NCBI RefSeq assembly: GCF_032193765.1
Contig: NZ_JAVBIJ010000001.1
Location: forward strand, 186,001-250,000
From: Rhodoferax potami
GTDB lineage: Bacteria; Pseudomonadota; Gammaproteobacteria; Burkholderiales; Burkholderiaceae_C
Direction of reading: 5' to 3'
Length of the DNA stretch: 64,000 nucleotides
Position 1 is the stretch's first letter. Every line of letters starts with the position of its first letter. A program made the position numbers and the translations under genes. The notes below the pieces were generated by a model. The model saw only the letters and a list, made by a program, of their open reading frames with translations. It made no database searches and had not been told where the DNA came from. This document shows, in pieces, positions 26,842 through 34,755 of the stretch.

Positions 26842-27774
26842 ATGGAACAATCAAGCGCACTCCAGACTGCCGCCATCGACCCTAACGACCTGCTCATCTT
26901 TGCCCGCGTGGCGGAGCTGGGCAGTTTCAGCCGTGCGGCCGACAAGGTGGGGCTGCCCAAGTCCAGCGTGTCGCGCCGGCTCGCAGCCCTCGAGCAGCGC
27001 TTGGGCGAGCGCCTGCTGCTGCGCACCACCCGCCGCCAAACACTGACCGAGTTCGGCCAGCAACTGCTCGAGCACGCTAAGCAGGTGGTGCTGGAGGTAG
27101 AGGCTGTAGCCGCCCTGAGCGAGCGCCGCCAGGCCACGCCCACCGGGCGGCTGCGGGTGTCCATGCCGGCAGACATTGCCCACTTGCTCTTGGCCGACAT
27201 GCTGGGTGCGTTTGTGGCCATGTACCCCGGCATCTCGCTGGAGCTGGACCTATCGGCCCGCCGGGTAGACCTGCTGGGTGAAGGTTTTGACGTGGCGGTG
27301 CGCATCGGCGCCTTGCCGGACGACAGCCTGCTGGCTGCGCGGCGCCTGAGCCTCATGTCCACCGGGTTGTACGCCTCGCCCCAATACCTGGCCGAACACG
27401 GCACACCGCAGACACCGCAAGACCTGCTGCAGCACCAGGCGGTGCGCTTGCTGGGCGGCAACGGGGAGCCCCTGCCCTGGCGCTTGGTGAATGGCGAGCA
27501 AGCATGGACTGCGCTACCCCCCGGCCGCTTTGCGGCCAACGCGCCGGACCTGTTGTTGCGCCTGGTGCTGGCCGGCACCGGCATAGGCGCAGTGCCCGAT
27601 GTATTCACCCAAGCCGATCTGCGCCGCCACGCGCTGGTGCGGGTGTTGCCCGAGTGGTGTTTTCCGCAAATGCCTGTCTCAGCCGTCTTCCCCGGTCGCA
27701 AGCTCATGCCACCCAAGACGCGGGTGTTTATTGAGATGCTGCAAGTGGCTTTGGGAGACCCCCATGCGGCATAA
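26842..27774 (+). CDS. LysR-family transcriptional regulator
   Basis: 310 residues. The winged helix-turn-helix reads DLLIFARVAELGSFSRAA...LPKSSVSRRLAALEQRLGERLL (about residues 15-65), and the substrate-binding domain starts near 98 (GRLRVSMPADIAHLLL). It belongs to the CrgA/DmlR-like branch. The ATG at 26842 is preferred over 26821 from conservation of the start. The divergent doxX-pirin pair is the likely target. Its end overlaps the Nudix gene by 11 bases. Confidence 0.85.
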   Translation: MEQSSALQTAAIDPNDLLIFARVAELGSFSRAADKVGLPKSSVSRRLAALEQRLGERLLLRTTRRQTLTEFGQQLLEHAKQVVLEVEAVAALSERRQATPTGRLRVSMPADIAHLLLADMLGAFVAMYPGISLELDLSARRVDLLGEGFDVAVRIGALPDDSLLAARRLSLMSTGLYASPQYLAEHGTPQTPQDLLQHQAVRLLGGNGEPLPWRLVNGEQAWTALPPGRFAANAPDLLLRLVLAGTGIGAVPDVFTQADLRRHALVRVLPEWCFPQMPVSAVFPGRKLMPPKTRVFIEMLQVALGDPHAA

Positions 27775-28357
27775 ATCCTTGGCCACCCCGGCCGAACTCC
27801 GGGCCCACGCGCAAGCTGAACTGGAAAAGTACATTGCCAGCTTTCCCGCCGAGGCCACCGACCTGCAAGCCATCGCTGATCAATTGGCCGATACGTCCGC
27901 AGACCCGTTTTCACGGGCCAACATGCAAGGCCACATCACCACCAGCGGCTTGTTTTATGACAGGGCGTCCGACAAGGTGCTGCTCATCCACCACCGCACC
28001 CTGAACCGCTGGCTACAGCCCGGCGGCCACCACGAAGGGCTGGACCGCTTGGACGTTTCTGCGGCGCGGGAGGTGGAGGAAGAGACGGGCGTTCAGGTGT
28101 GCGGAGCTCAGGACCAAGCCCTCGATCCGCCGCTGATCGACATCGACAGCCACGCCATCCCGGCCAACCCGGCCAAAGGCGAGGGCGCGCATCTGCACCA
28201 CGACTTTTTGTACCTGTTCCGAGGCGATGCCACTGCGCCCTTGAGCCCGCAGTGGGAAGAAGTGCAGGGCGTACGTTGGGTTGCGCGTGAGGCTTTGTTA
28301 GCGCTGCAGAGTGCGCGCTTTGTACGGCTGGTGAGCAAGCTGCGGCTTGCTCTTTGA
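27764..28357 (+). CDS. Nudix hydrolase
   Basis: 197 residues. The Nudix box begins in WLQPGGHHEGLD and ends in AAREVEEETGV (about residues 83-110), in the pattern G-x5-[D]-x7-RE-V-x-EE-x-G-V, where the first acidic residue is Asp instead of the usual Glu. These enzymes cleave nucleoside diphosphates linked to another group; the substrate is not predictable. A helical N-terminal extension of about 50 residues precedes the domain. It is translationally coupled to the LysR gene. Confidence 0.83.
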   Translation: MRHKSLATPAELRAHAQAELEKYIASFPAEATDLQAIADQLADTSADPFSRANMQGHITTSGLFYDRASDKVLLIHHRTLNRWLQPGGHHEGLDRLDVSAAREVEEETGVQVCGAQDQALDPPLIDIDSHAIPANPAKGEGAHLHHDFLYLFRGDATAPLSPQWEEVQGVRWVAREALLALQSARFVRLVSKLRLAL

Positions 28358-28374
28358 CAAGCCTTCTTATGGGT

Positions 28375-28433
28375 AAAAAGTGCCGCTAGCGCAGGTGAAA
28401 TATGCGCTAGCAGCTACTAAATAAATAGCAAAT
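28375..28433 (+). repeat. REP-like repeat, intergenic copy A
   Basis: Sits between the convergent Nudix and nsrR genes. Key blocks in order: AAAAAGTGCCGCTAGCGC, ATATGCGCTAGCAGCTA, AATAGCAAATC. It is about 80% identical by eye to copy B at 33435-33492. The inner TAGCGC...GCGCTA pair can form a hairpin. Confidence 0.8.
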
Positions 28434-28462
28434 CAAGGCGGGTGAGCGTACCCGCTGCTGGC

Positions 28463-28930
28463 TCAGTCCGCCGTCGGGTCTACCGGCGTCAGGGCCTCCC
28501 CGCGCGACAGCGAGGACAGTTGCCGCAGCATCCGTATGCCGTCTTGGGTGCCCAGTACGTCGGCCAACGAGTAGCGCTCCAGCACACCGAAGAATGCAGC
28601 GAGCGCCAGGTCCAACGGGCCGGGTAGCTTGCAGACCCCGTTGAGTTTGCATTGCGCGCAGCCCACCAGGTCGATGTGCCCCTCCGTGTAGCGAATGAGT
28701 TTGCCAATGTTGATTTCTGTGGCGGGGCGGCCCAGCCGGATGCCCCCGTTGCGGCCCCGGACAGATTCGATATAGCCCTCGGCCGCGAGCTTGCTGACCA
28801 CCTTCATCAAGTGGTTGTCAGAGATCTCATAGGCACCCGCGATCTCCCCCACGGAACACAGCCGTTCTGTGTGGGCAGCGAGGTAGAGCATGACGCGAAC
28901 GGCAAAGTCAGAAAACTGGGTTAGGCGCAC
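28463..28930 (-). CDS. nsrR: Rrf2-family nitric oxide sensor/repressor NsrR
   Basis: 155 residues. It opens MRLTQFSDFAVRVMLYLAAH and has the Rrf2 winged helix (ISDNHLMKVVSKLA, RGRNGGIRLGR). The Fe-S ligand cysteines are in GCAQC and GVCKL (about residues 84-93). NsrR represses NO-detoxification genes until its cluster is nitrosylated. I chose a GTG start at 28930 because TTGGAGGC stands just upstream; the open frame continues only to a TTG at 28942. It is divergent from the truncated haemoglobin-AOX-hmp genes, with an operator-like palindrome between. Confidence 0.9.
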   Translation of the reverse strand: MRLTQFSDFAVRVMLYLAAHTERLCSVGEIAGAYEISDNHLMKVVSKLAAEGYIESVRGRNGGIRLGRPATEINIGKLIRYTEGHIDLVGCAQCKLNGVCKLPGPLDLALAAFFGVLERYSLADVLGTQDGIRMLRQLSSLSRGEALTPVDPTAD

Positions 28931-28945
28931 GGAAGCCTCCAATTA

Positions 28946-28968
28946 AATAGGTATTTCATTTGCATGTT
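28946..28968. promoter_or_regulatory. NsrR-like operator between nsrR and the NO-detoxification genes
   Basis: AATAGGTATTT-C-ATTTGCATGTT is an imperfect 11-1-11 inverted repeat. Read on the minus strand the halves match the E. coli NsrR half-site AAGATGCATTT at 8 of 11 positions each. It lies 15 bases before the nsrR start and 54 before the haemoglobin gene, placed to repress both directions. A weak rightward promoter (TTGCAT, 17 bases, TAAACT at 28983-28988) would overlap it. Confidence 0.55.
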
Positions 28969-29022
28969 TATTGATTCCTAGATAAACTGGCATCCAAGAT
29001 ACATCATTTAACGAGACTTGTG

Positions 29023-29424
29023 ATGCTCATTGCTGAAACACACCCACCTTTCGCTCTGGACGAGGCCGGCATTTCGACCTTGATCGCGACTTTTTATGCC
29101 CGCGTTCGGGAAGACGAATCGCTGGGCCCGGTGTTTGCCCGCGCAATACCCGAAGGGCACTGGGCAGAGCACCTCGGTCACATGAGCGCCTTTTGGTCCT
29201 CCGTGATGCTGTCGTCCGGCCGCTACCACGGCAAGCCGGTGCAAATGCATGCCACGCATCTGGACGTGCTCACCCCCGCCATGTTCACGCGTTGGCTGGA
29301 GCTGTGGACGCAGACCACACACGCGCTGTTTGCGCCAGAGCACGCCAAGCTGTTTGTCCACAAGGCCAGCCAGATCGCCACCAGCTTGCAATACGCCCTG
29401 TTTGATTCCAACACCCCGCGCTAG
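29023..29424 (+). CDS. Truncated haemoglobin, group III-like
   Basis: 133 residues of a 2-over-2 globin: FALDEAGISTLIATFYARVREDE as helices A/B, a proximal-side HLGHMSAFWSSVMLSSGRYHGKPVQMHATH segment (read across about 49-78) that carries the F-helix His, and WLELWTQTTH. Group III globins bind O2, NO or nitrosyl species and often sit with NO stress genes. The ATG at 29023 is preceded by a weak GAGA. It is the first gene after the NsrR-like operator. Confidence 0.85.
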   Translation: MLIAETHPPFALDEAGISTLIATFYARVREDESLGPVFARAIPEGHWAEHLGHMSAFWSSVMLSSGRYHGKPVQMHATHLDVLTPAMFTRWLELWTQTTHALFAPEHAKLFVHKASQIATSLQYALFDSNTPR

Positions 29425-29487
29425 GTGTTGAGCGCTAAGCGCCCTGCAGCCGCAATCCACAAAACCCACCTTCACCCTGGAGCCCCC

Positions 29488-30450
29488 ATGTCGTTCTCTA
29501 CGCCCCCGATTGATCTGTCTGTTCACCATGCGCCCGGTGCTGCATCCGACCGCTTTGCACTGGCGGTGACCAAGTTGCTGCGTTGGTGTGCCGATACCTT
29601 TTTTGCCAAGCGCTATGGCCACCGCGCCATCGTTCTGGAGACCGTAGCCGCCGTGCCCGGCATGGTCGGCGCCACGCTCACCCATCTGCGTTGCCTGCGC
29701 CGAATGGAGAACGACAAAGGTTGGATCCGCACGCTGATGGAAGAGGCCGAGAACGAGCGCATGCACTTGATGACCTTCATCGAAGTGGCGCAACCCACCT
29801 TGTTCGAGCGCGTCGTGATCCTGACCGTGCAGTGGGTTTTTTACCTCGGCTTTTCGCTGCTGTATCTCATCAGCCCCCGCACCGCCCACCGCTTGGTCGG
29901 TTATTTTGAGGAGGAGGCGGTGGTCAGCTACACGCTCTACCTTGCCGAAATCGATGCGGGCCGGGTGGCCAATATTCCGGCACCGGCGATTGCCCGCCAG
30001 TACTGGGGCTTGCCCCCGTCGGCCACCTTGCGCGATGTCGTGCTGGCAGTGCGCGCCGATGAAGCCCACCACCGCGACGTGAACCACAGCCTGGCCGCAG
30101 AGCTCGGCGGTGCTAGCCCTGCAAGCAACCCTTCACCCTACCCATGGCACGCCAGCACCACAGAGCTGACGCCCCCAGAGGCCGGCCCCTACCGCGTGAC
30201 GGTGGACTTCACCCAAGACAACTTGCCCGCCGCGCTCCAGAAAGAACACAACACGGCCAAAGACGTGTGGGGCGTGATCCGCGTAAAGGAAGGCAGCCTC
30301 CGGCTGACCCACCTGGACACCGGAAAGGTCGAGCTACTCGATGCGCAGACGCCGGGCTATGTGACGCCCCTGAGCCCGCATTTTGTGCAGCCGGTGGGAG
30401 CGGTCAAGGTCTGTATCGAGTTTTATGACCACGACCCGCGCCGCAATTGA
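29488..30450 (+). CDS. Alternative oxidase fused to a DUF1971 (TehB-like) cupin domain
   Basis: 320 residues. Residues about 20-215 are a di-iron alternative oxidase, a quinol oxidase that reduces O2 to water without proton pumping and resists NO and cyanide. All six ligands are visible: Glu in [10 protein letters not shown], ExxH in AENERMHL, Glu in YFEEEAVV and ExxH in RADEAHH, with hydrophobic helices between. Residues about 230-320 match DUF1971, the cupin found in TehB tellurite proteins ([17 protein letters not shown], then [15 protein letters not shown]). GGAG precedes the ATG. The gene sits between two globin genes under probable NsrR control, which fits a role in respiration during NO stress. 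Confidence 0.88.
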   Translation: MSFSTPPIDLSVHHAPGAASDRFALAVTKLLRWCADTFFAKRYGHRAIVLETVAAVPGMVGATLTHLRCLRRMENDKGWIRTLMEEAENERMHLMTFIEVAQPTLFERVVILTVQWVFYLGFSLLYLISPRTAHRLVGYFEEEAVVSYTLYLAEIDAGRVANIPAPAIARQYWGLPPSATLRDVVLAVRADEAHHRDVNHSLAAELGGASPASNPSPYPWHASTTELTPPEAGPYRVTVDFTQDNLPAALQKEHNTAKDVWGVIRVKEGSLRLTHLDTGKVELLDAQTPGYVTPLSPHFVQPVGAVKVCIEFYDHDPRRN

Positions 30451-30492
30451 TCAGCCGTACCAAACCCCGAACATCCACAAGAAAGAAAGCAC

Positions 30493-31662
30493 ATGCTGAG
30501 CACTGAACACACCGCCAAAATCAAAGCCACCGTCCCGCTGCTGGAGACGGGCGGCGAGGCGCTGACCACCCACTTTTACCAAGTCTTGATGAGCGAGTAC
30601 CCGGAAGTCCGCGCCCTGTTCAATCAGACGCATCAGCAACAAGGTACCCAAGCGCGCGCCTTGGCCAATGCGGTGCTGAAGTACGCACGCCATATCGACA
30701 ACCTGGGCGCTTTGGGCCAGTTGCCCGCGCAAATCATCCAGAAGCACGTGTCGCTGCAAATCCTGCCGGAGCACTACCCCATGGTGGGCACCTGCTTGCT
30801 GCGCGCCATCCGCGAGGTGCTGGGCGAAGCCATTGCCACCGATGCGGTGATCGAGGCTTGGGGCGCCGCCTACTGGCAACTCGCCAACATCCTGATCGGC
30901 GCAGAGAGTGCGCAATACGCCCAAAACGCCGCTGCGCCCGGCGGCTGGGGCGGTGCGCGTCAGTTTGCGGTGATCGAGAAGAAGGTGGAAAGCACAGAAA
31001 TCACTTCTTTCGTGCTGGCCCCGGTTGATGGTGGCGCGGTGCTGAACTACCAGCCCGGCCAGTACCTGGGCCTCAAGTTGCAAATCAATGGCCAGGAAGT
31101 GCGTCGCAACTACTCTCTCTCGCAAAAGGCAGATGGCCGCACCCTGCGCATCAGCGTCAAGCGCGAGCCCAAGGGCGTGGTGTCCAACTACCTACACAGC
31201 CAGGTCGAGGTAGGCGTGGTGCTTGAGGTGTTTCCACCCGCGGGCGAGTTTGTGCTGGGGGCCGGCACCGCACCGCTGGCCCTGATCAGCGGCGGAGTGG
31301 GCATCACCCCCACCCTGGCCATGGCAGAAACGGCCTTGGAGCAAGGCGAGCGGGATGTTGTGTTTATTCACTACGCACGGAACCCCGAAGTGCAAGCGTT
31401 CAAAGAAACACTCGCTGCCTGGGCGCACAAGCACCCCCGCTTCACGCTGCACCTGGCCTATGAGGAGGGTGCCACCGAAGGCGTTGCCTCCGGCCGCCCC
31501 AGCCTGGCGCACATCCAACAATGGGTGCCGGCAGATGCCGATGCCTACTTTCTCGGCCCCAAGCCCTTCATGCAGTGCATCAACCGGGCGCTGGCGGACC
31601 ACGGACTCCCCACGGAGCGGCGCCACTTTGAGTTCTTCGGCCCTAGCGAGGCGCTGAACTAA
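30493..31662 (+). CDS. hmp: Flavohaemoglobin, nitric oxide dioxygenase
   Basis: 389 residues with the standard three domains: a globin (1-140; proximal His in IIQKHVSLQI), an FAD domain (150-255; RRNYSLSQ) and an NAD domain (265-389; ISGGVGITPTLAM, FEFFGPSEAL). It oxidises NO to nitrate with O2 and NADH in the cytosol. It begins 42 bases after the AOX gene and completes the NO-defence unit. AAGAAAG stands before the ATG. A REP-like repeat follows the stop. Confidence 0.95.
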   Translation: MLSTEHTAKIKATVPLLETGGEALTTHFYQVLMSEYPEVRALFNQTHQQQGTQARALANAVLKYARHIDNLGALGQLPAQIIQKHVSLQILPEHYPMVGTCLLRAIREVLGEAIATDAVIEAWGAAYWQLANILIGAESAQYAQNAAAPGGWGGARQFAVIEKKVESTEITSFVLAPVDGGAVLNYQPGQYLGLKLQINGQEVRRNYSLSQKADGRTLRISVKREPKGVVSNYLHSQVEVGVVLEVFPPAGEFVLGAGTAPLALISGGVGITPTLAMAETALEQGERDVVFIHYARNPEVQAFKETLAAWAHKHPRFTLHLAYEEGATEGVASGRPSLAHIQQWVPADADAYFLGPKPFMQCINRALADHGLPTERRHFEFFGPSEALN

Positions 31663-31687
31663 ACGCACAGCCTTACATTGCAGGAAG

Positions 31688-31752
31688 TATTGCTATAAGC
31701 GAGCACTAGCGCCCGAAAAATATGCGCTAGTAGCTATCAAATAAGTAGCAAA
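31688..31752 (+). repeat. REP-like repeat, intergenic copy C
   Basis: Starts 25 bases after the hmp stop. Blocks: CTATAAGCGAGCACTAGCGC, AATATGCGCTAGTAGCTAT, AATAAGTAGCAAAA. Same order and spacing as copies A and B, with a possible hairpin ACTAGCGC/GCGCTAGT. The gene-poor stretch 31663-32049 otherwise holds only the doubtful small frame at 31827. Confidence 0.75.
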
Positions 31753-31826
31753 ATGCCTTCGTGAAAAAAGCAGCTGTATGTGTTGTAGCGCACAGTGCGC
31801 CGATGTTCGCCTCCGCACAATGAGGC

Positions 31827-32015
31827 ATGGACTCGCCCGCTACCCCATCGCCTCTCAACCGCCCGCAAGGGCCATCGGCTGCGGAATTGCACACCCCGCC
31901 CGACGAGGCGCCGCCTAAGCGGCCCCGGCCAAGGCGCAATGTCCCTATCCTCGATAGCGACTCCGACGATCTGGACGATGGCTACTTCGCCCGGGGTCCA
32001 TTCTTTGTACCGTGA
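31827..32015 (+). CDS. Doubtful small open frame, 62 residues
   Basis: Encodes a Pro-rich, basic then acidic peptide (PKRPRPRRNVPIL, DSDSDDLDDGYFARG). The composition is plausible for a small disordered protein, but the GAGG is only one base from the ATG and I know no family. It may be non-coding. Listed because the stretch between hmp and the BLUF gene otherwise has no gene. Confidence 0.25.
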   Translation: MDSPATPSPLNRPQGPSAAELHTPPDEAPPKRPRPRRNVPILDSDSDDLDDGYFARGPFFVP

Positions 32016-32049
32016 GGGTGTTCCACATCCACCGCAGAGGGTGCCGGTA

Positions 32050-32481
32050 TCAGTCAGGCACTTCGACCCCTTGTGCAAAAAACACCAGCAGGGCCAATGC
32101 AGCACCGGGCTGCACGCGGGTGGCGATTTCATGTTTGTTGGCATCAAACACCTGGCCCGCGCTGGGGGACTCCCGGAGCTCTGTGGCGGTCAAGTTGCGC
32201 AAGCCCATGGTCCACGCGCCGAATTGCCGCTCTGCAATGCCTTGCCGGGACAACACGAAAACATCCCGGTGGCGGGTATCCCGCTCGATGGATTGGAAGG
32301 TGGTGCTCACCTCCGCCTCCTCGCCTTCCAGCACCTGCAAGACGCTGCCGTTGGCGTGCAGCAGCATGCCGGTGATACCGCGCAATTGGTTGATGTGCTG
32401 CGCAGTGTGAAGGATGTCAGCCAGCACCTCCGGCCCGCCTTGCACCAAGGTGCTGGTGTAAATCAAATGGATCAGTGCCAT
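32050..32481 (-). CDS. Short BLUF-domain blue-light sensor
   Basis: 143 residues, essentially a single BLUF domain that binds FAD. The opening MALIHLIYTSTL carries the essential Tyr, QHINQLRGITGMLL the flavin-contacting Asn/Gln region, and GSVLQVLEGE the conserved strand, with a C-terminal helical pair to the end. Such short BLUF proteins (like PixD) signal by changing partners rather than through a fused enzyme. The ATG at 32481 is the family start; the longer open frame overlaps the Crp/Fnr gene. Partner unknown; the adjacent regulator is one candidate. Confidence 0.85.
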   Translation of the reverse strand: MALIHLIYTSTLVQGGPEVLADILHTAQHINQLRGITGMLLHANGSVLQVLEGEEAEVSTTFQSIERDTRHRDVFVLSRQGIAERQFGAWTMGLRNLTATELRESPSAGQVFDANKHEIATRVQPGAALALLVFFAQGVEVPD

Positions 32482-32545
32482 AACGAGACCTATCAAAACA
32501 GAGTGAAAGAGAAAGAGAAGCTGGGCCGAACGCGTCCTGCGGCCA

Positions 32546-33291
32546 TCAGGACGAATGATGCGCTCGGGGCCCCTGGCCCGCATCAGGGGCCGACAGCAGG
32601 CGCTCGTATTCCTTGTGAACCACCCCAAAGCACTCGCATACGACGCGCATCAGGCCTTCGCGGTCCAACACCCGCAACCTGCCGCGCCGGTAGCGGATCA
32701 GCCCCGACACCTGCAACTTGCGCGCCTCGTGGCTGACGCCTTCACGCCGCACGCCCAGCAGGGTTGAGATGATTTCGTGGGTCACCGTCAACTCGTCGGT
32801 CACCGAGCGCTCCAGCCTCAGCAGCAGCCAGCGGCACAGCTGTTGCTCTAGGTGGTGGTGCCGGTTGCACACTGCGGTTTGCGTGATCTGGGTGACCAGC
32901 GCCTGGGTGTAGCGCAGCAAAAGCCGCATCACCACTGCGCGGCGTTCAAACTCCGCCGCGAGGTGGCGCGATGGTAAGCGGTAGGCTTGCCCCGCGTTAT
33001 GGACCACGGTGCAGCCCGGCGTGCGGTCCCCGCCCAGAAACAGCGAGATACCGACGACCCCATCGTTTCCGATCACGGCAATCTCCGCAGAGTCGCCGTT
33101 CTCCGTGACATACACCATCGACACTATGGCGGTGGTGGGAAAGTACGCGTGCGTGGGCGCTTGCCCGGCATCTGCCATGACCTGCCCCAGGTGCAGGGTG
33201 ACCAACTCCAGATTCGGGAGCAGGCGGTTTACTTCTTCGGGGGGAGCGTAGCGAGTAGCCGGTTTTCGTCCGGCCGGAAGAGGCTATCCAT
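32546..33291 (-). pseudogene. Crp/Fnr-family regulator, apparently frameshifted near the N-terminus
   Basis: The frame from ATG 33291 (with AGAGG upstream) reads MDSLFRPDENRLLATLPP and then hits a stop. After a run of six C (minus strand; G at 33239-33244), the next frame continues EEVNRLLPNLELVTLHLGQVM and runs to 32546. One extra base would give a 248-residue protein of normal length. The C-terminal part has the cyclic-nucleotide-binding fold (YFPTTAIVSMVYV, AEIAVIGNDGVVGISLFLGG) and a Crp-type helix-turn-helix (ELTVTHEIISTLLGVRREGVSH at about 170-191). The shorter frame could start at ATG 33178 but lacks the first strand. Sequencing error, true mutation and slippage are all possible. Confidence 0.7.
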
Positions 33292-33354
33292 GGGTAAAAC
33301 CTCTTTGTAATTCAAATGCGATCGCGCAGACCCTACCGCCTTTTCAGGCCGGTG

Positions 33355-33374
33355 TATGTGCGATACCGTACATA
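33355..33374. promoter_or_regulatory. Palindrome upstream of the Crp/Fnr gene, candidate autoregulatory site
   Basis: TATGTGCG-ATAC-CGTACATA is an 8-4-8 inverted repeat with one mismatch, 63 bases before the start codon at 33291. Its size and symmetry suit a dimeric Crp/Fnr protein, although the half-site is neither TGTGA nor TTGAT. Confidence 0.4.
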
Positions 33375-33434
33375 GGAATTACTGGCGGCTACCCACCGTG
33401 CAGCACGCGCCGCCTGTGCTGCTTATTTTTAGAT

Positions 33435-33492
33435 GAAAAGTGCCGCTTGCGCTCATGGAATATGCGCGAGTAGCTCCTAAATCAATAGCAAA
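33435..33492 (+). repeat. REP-like repeat, intergenic copy B, abutting the Hsp70-like stop codon
   Basis: Blocks: GAAAAGTGCCGCTTGCGC, AATATGCGCGAGTAGCT, AATCAATAGCAAATCAA. The last bases (to 33495) include the TCA that is the TGA stop of the minus-strand Hsp70-like gene, so the element defines that gene's end. Confidence 0.8.
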
Positions 33493-34755
33493 TCAATACG
33501 GGTGTACCGCACCCGCCCACGCTAGCCCGGCGGCTACACTGCCAAAGCGGTTGCCTTCCACCAGCGTGGCTTGAGGCATGGCCGCGCGAAGCGCTGCTAT
33601 CAAGGTGCGCAGTGCGGACGAGCCACCGGTCAGGTACACCGCGTCCACCGCGCTTAAGCCCGCAGCGGCCACGCAGTCCTGGGCGCACTGCACCACCTGC
33701 GCTAGTGAGGCGTGCAGGGCGGCTTCCATGTTCACCGCATCCACCGTGGGGGCCAGGCTCCGGTCCAGAAAGTCGAGGTTCACCACCGCGCCATCACCGC
33801 TGATGGAGCAGGCAATCTTGGCGGCTTCCACGCTGGCCAGCATGCGGTGGCCGTGCTGCTCTTCCAGCGCATCCATCAGGCGGCGGTGCAGCGCCTGGTC
33901 GGTGTAGTCGGTCCACAGCTCTTTGGCAAAGTGCATGGACTTGCGGGTGTAGGCCTGGTGAATCAGGTGCCAAGTGCTCAGGTCAAAAAACACGCTGCTG
34001 GGCACAATGCGCCCGCCAGTGCCCACGTGCTTGTAGCCCAAGTGGGGCATCACAGTGGTCAGGTCCAGCAAGCGGTCAAAGTCGGTGCCGCCAATGTGCA
34101 CGCCGGTGGTGGCCAGAATGTCTGCGGTGCGGTCGCCCTGCGCGCTGCGCTCGGGGTTGAGGCGAATGACGGTGAAGTCGGAGGTGCCGCCGCCAATGTC
34201 GACCACTAGCGCGGTGGTCTCTTTGGCTACGCGCTGCTCGTAGTCCAGCGCAGCGGCAATCGGTTCGAGCTGGTAGGCAATGTGGGTGAAGCCGGCCTCC
34301 AATGCGGCGCGGCCCAGTGTTTCTTGCGCCAGCTGGTCGCGCTCGGCGTCATCGTCCACAAAGTGCACCGGGCGGCCCAGCATGGCGTGGGTCAGGGGCT
34401 GGCCCACATGGGCTTCGCAGCGGCGCTTGAGCTCTTTGAAGAATAGCACCACGATGTCAAAAAAGCGGATGCTCTTGTCGCCCACGGCGGTGTACTCGTC
34501 CATCAGGCGGCTGCCCATCAGGCTTTTGAGCGAGCGCAGCAAGCGCCCCTCTGTGCCATTCAGGTAGGCCTGCATGGCCTCTGCGCCATAGAGCACGGAA
34601 TGCGTTTCGCTGGCAAAAAACAGGGCGGTGGGCATCTCGGCCTTGGCGCCGTCCAGCGGGATCACCTGCAAGGCGCCTTGCGCGTCAATCAGTGCACAGG
34701 CGGAATTCGAGGTGCCGAAGTCAATGCCCAGCACGAGGGGGCGAGCAGTCTCCAT
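33493..34755 (-). CDS. Hsp70-like ATPase, YegD type
   Basis: 420 residues. The actin/Hsp70 ATPase fold is clear: phosphate loop 1 GIDFGTSNSACAL (residues 10-22), connect/phosphate 2 VVDIGGGTSDFTVI (near 206-219) and the adenosine motif YLTGGSSALRTL (near 381). There is no C-terminal peptide-binding domain, as in E. coli YegD, so it is not a standard DnaK chaperone. The ATG at 34755 overlaps the esterase TGA (TGATG), so the two are coupled. The stop codon lies at the edge of a REP-like repeat. Client or role unknown. Confidence 0.85.
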   Translation of the reverse strand: METARPLVLGIDFGTSNSACALIDAQGALQVIPLDGAKAEMPTALFFASETHSVLYGAEAMQAYLNGTEGRLLRSLKSLMGSRLMDEYTAVGDKSIRFFDIVVLFFKELKRRCEAHVGQPLTHAMLGRPVHFVDDDAERDQLAQETLGRAALEAGFTHIAYQLEPIAAALDYEQRVAKETTALVVDIGGGTSDFTVIRLNPERSAQGDRTADILATTGVHIGGTDFDRLLDLTTVMPHLGYKHVGTGGRIVPSSVFFDLSTWHLIHQAYTRKSMHFAKELWTDYTDQALHRRLMDALEEQHGHRMLASVEAAKIACSISGDGAVVNLDFLDRSLAPTVDAVNMEAALHASLAQVVQCAQDCVAAAGLSAVDAVYLTGGSSALRTLIAALRAAMPQATLVEGNRFGSVAAGLAWAGAVHPY

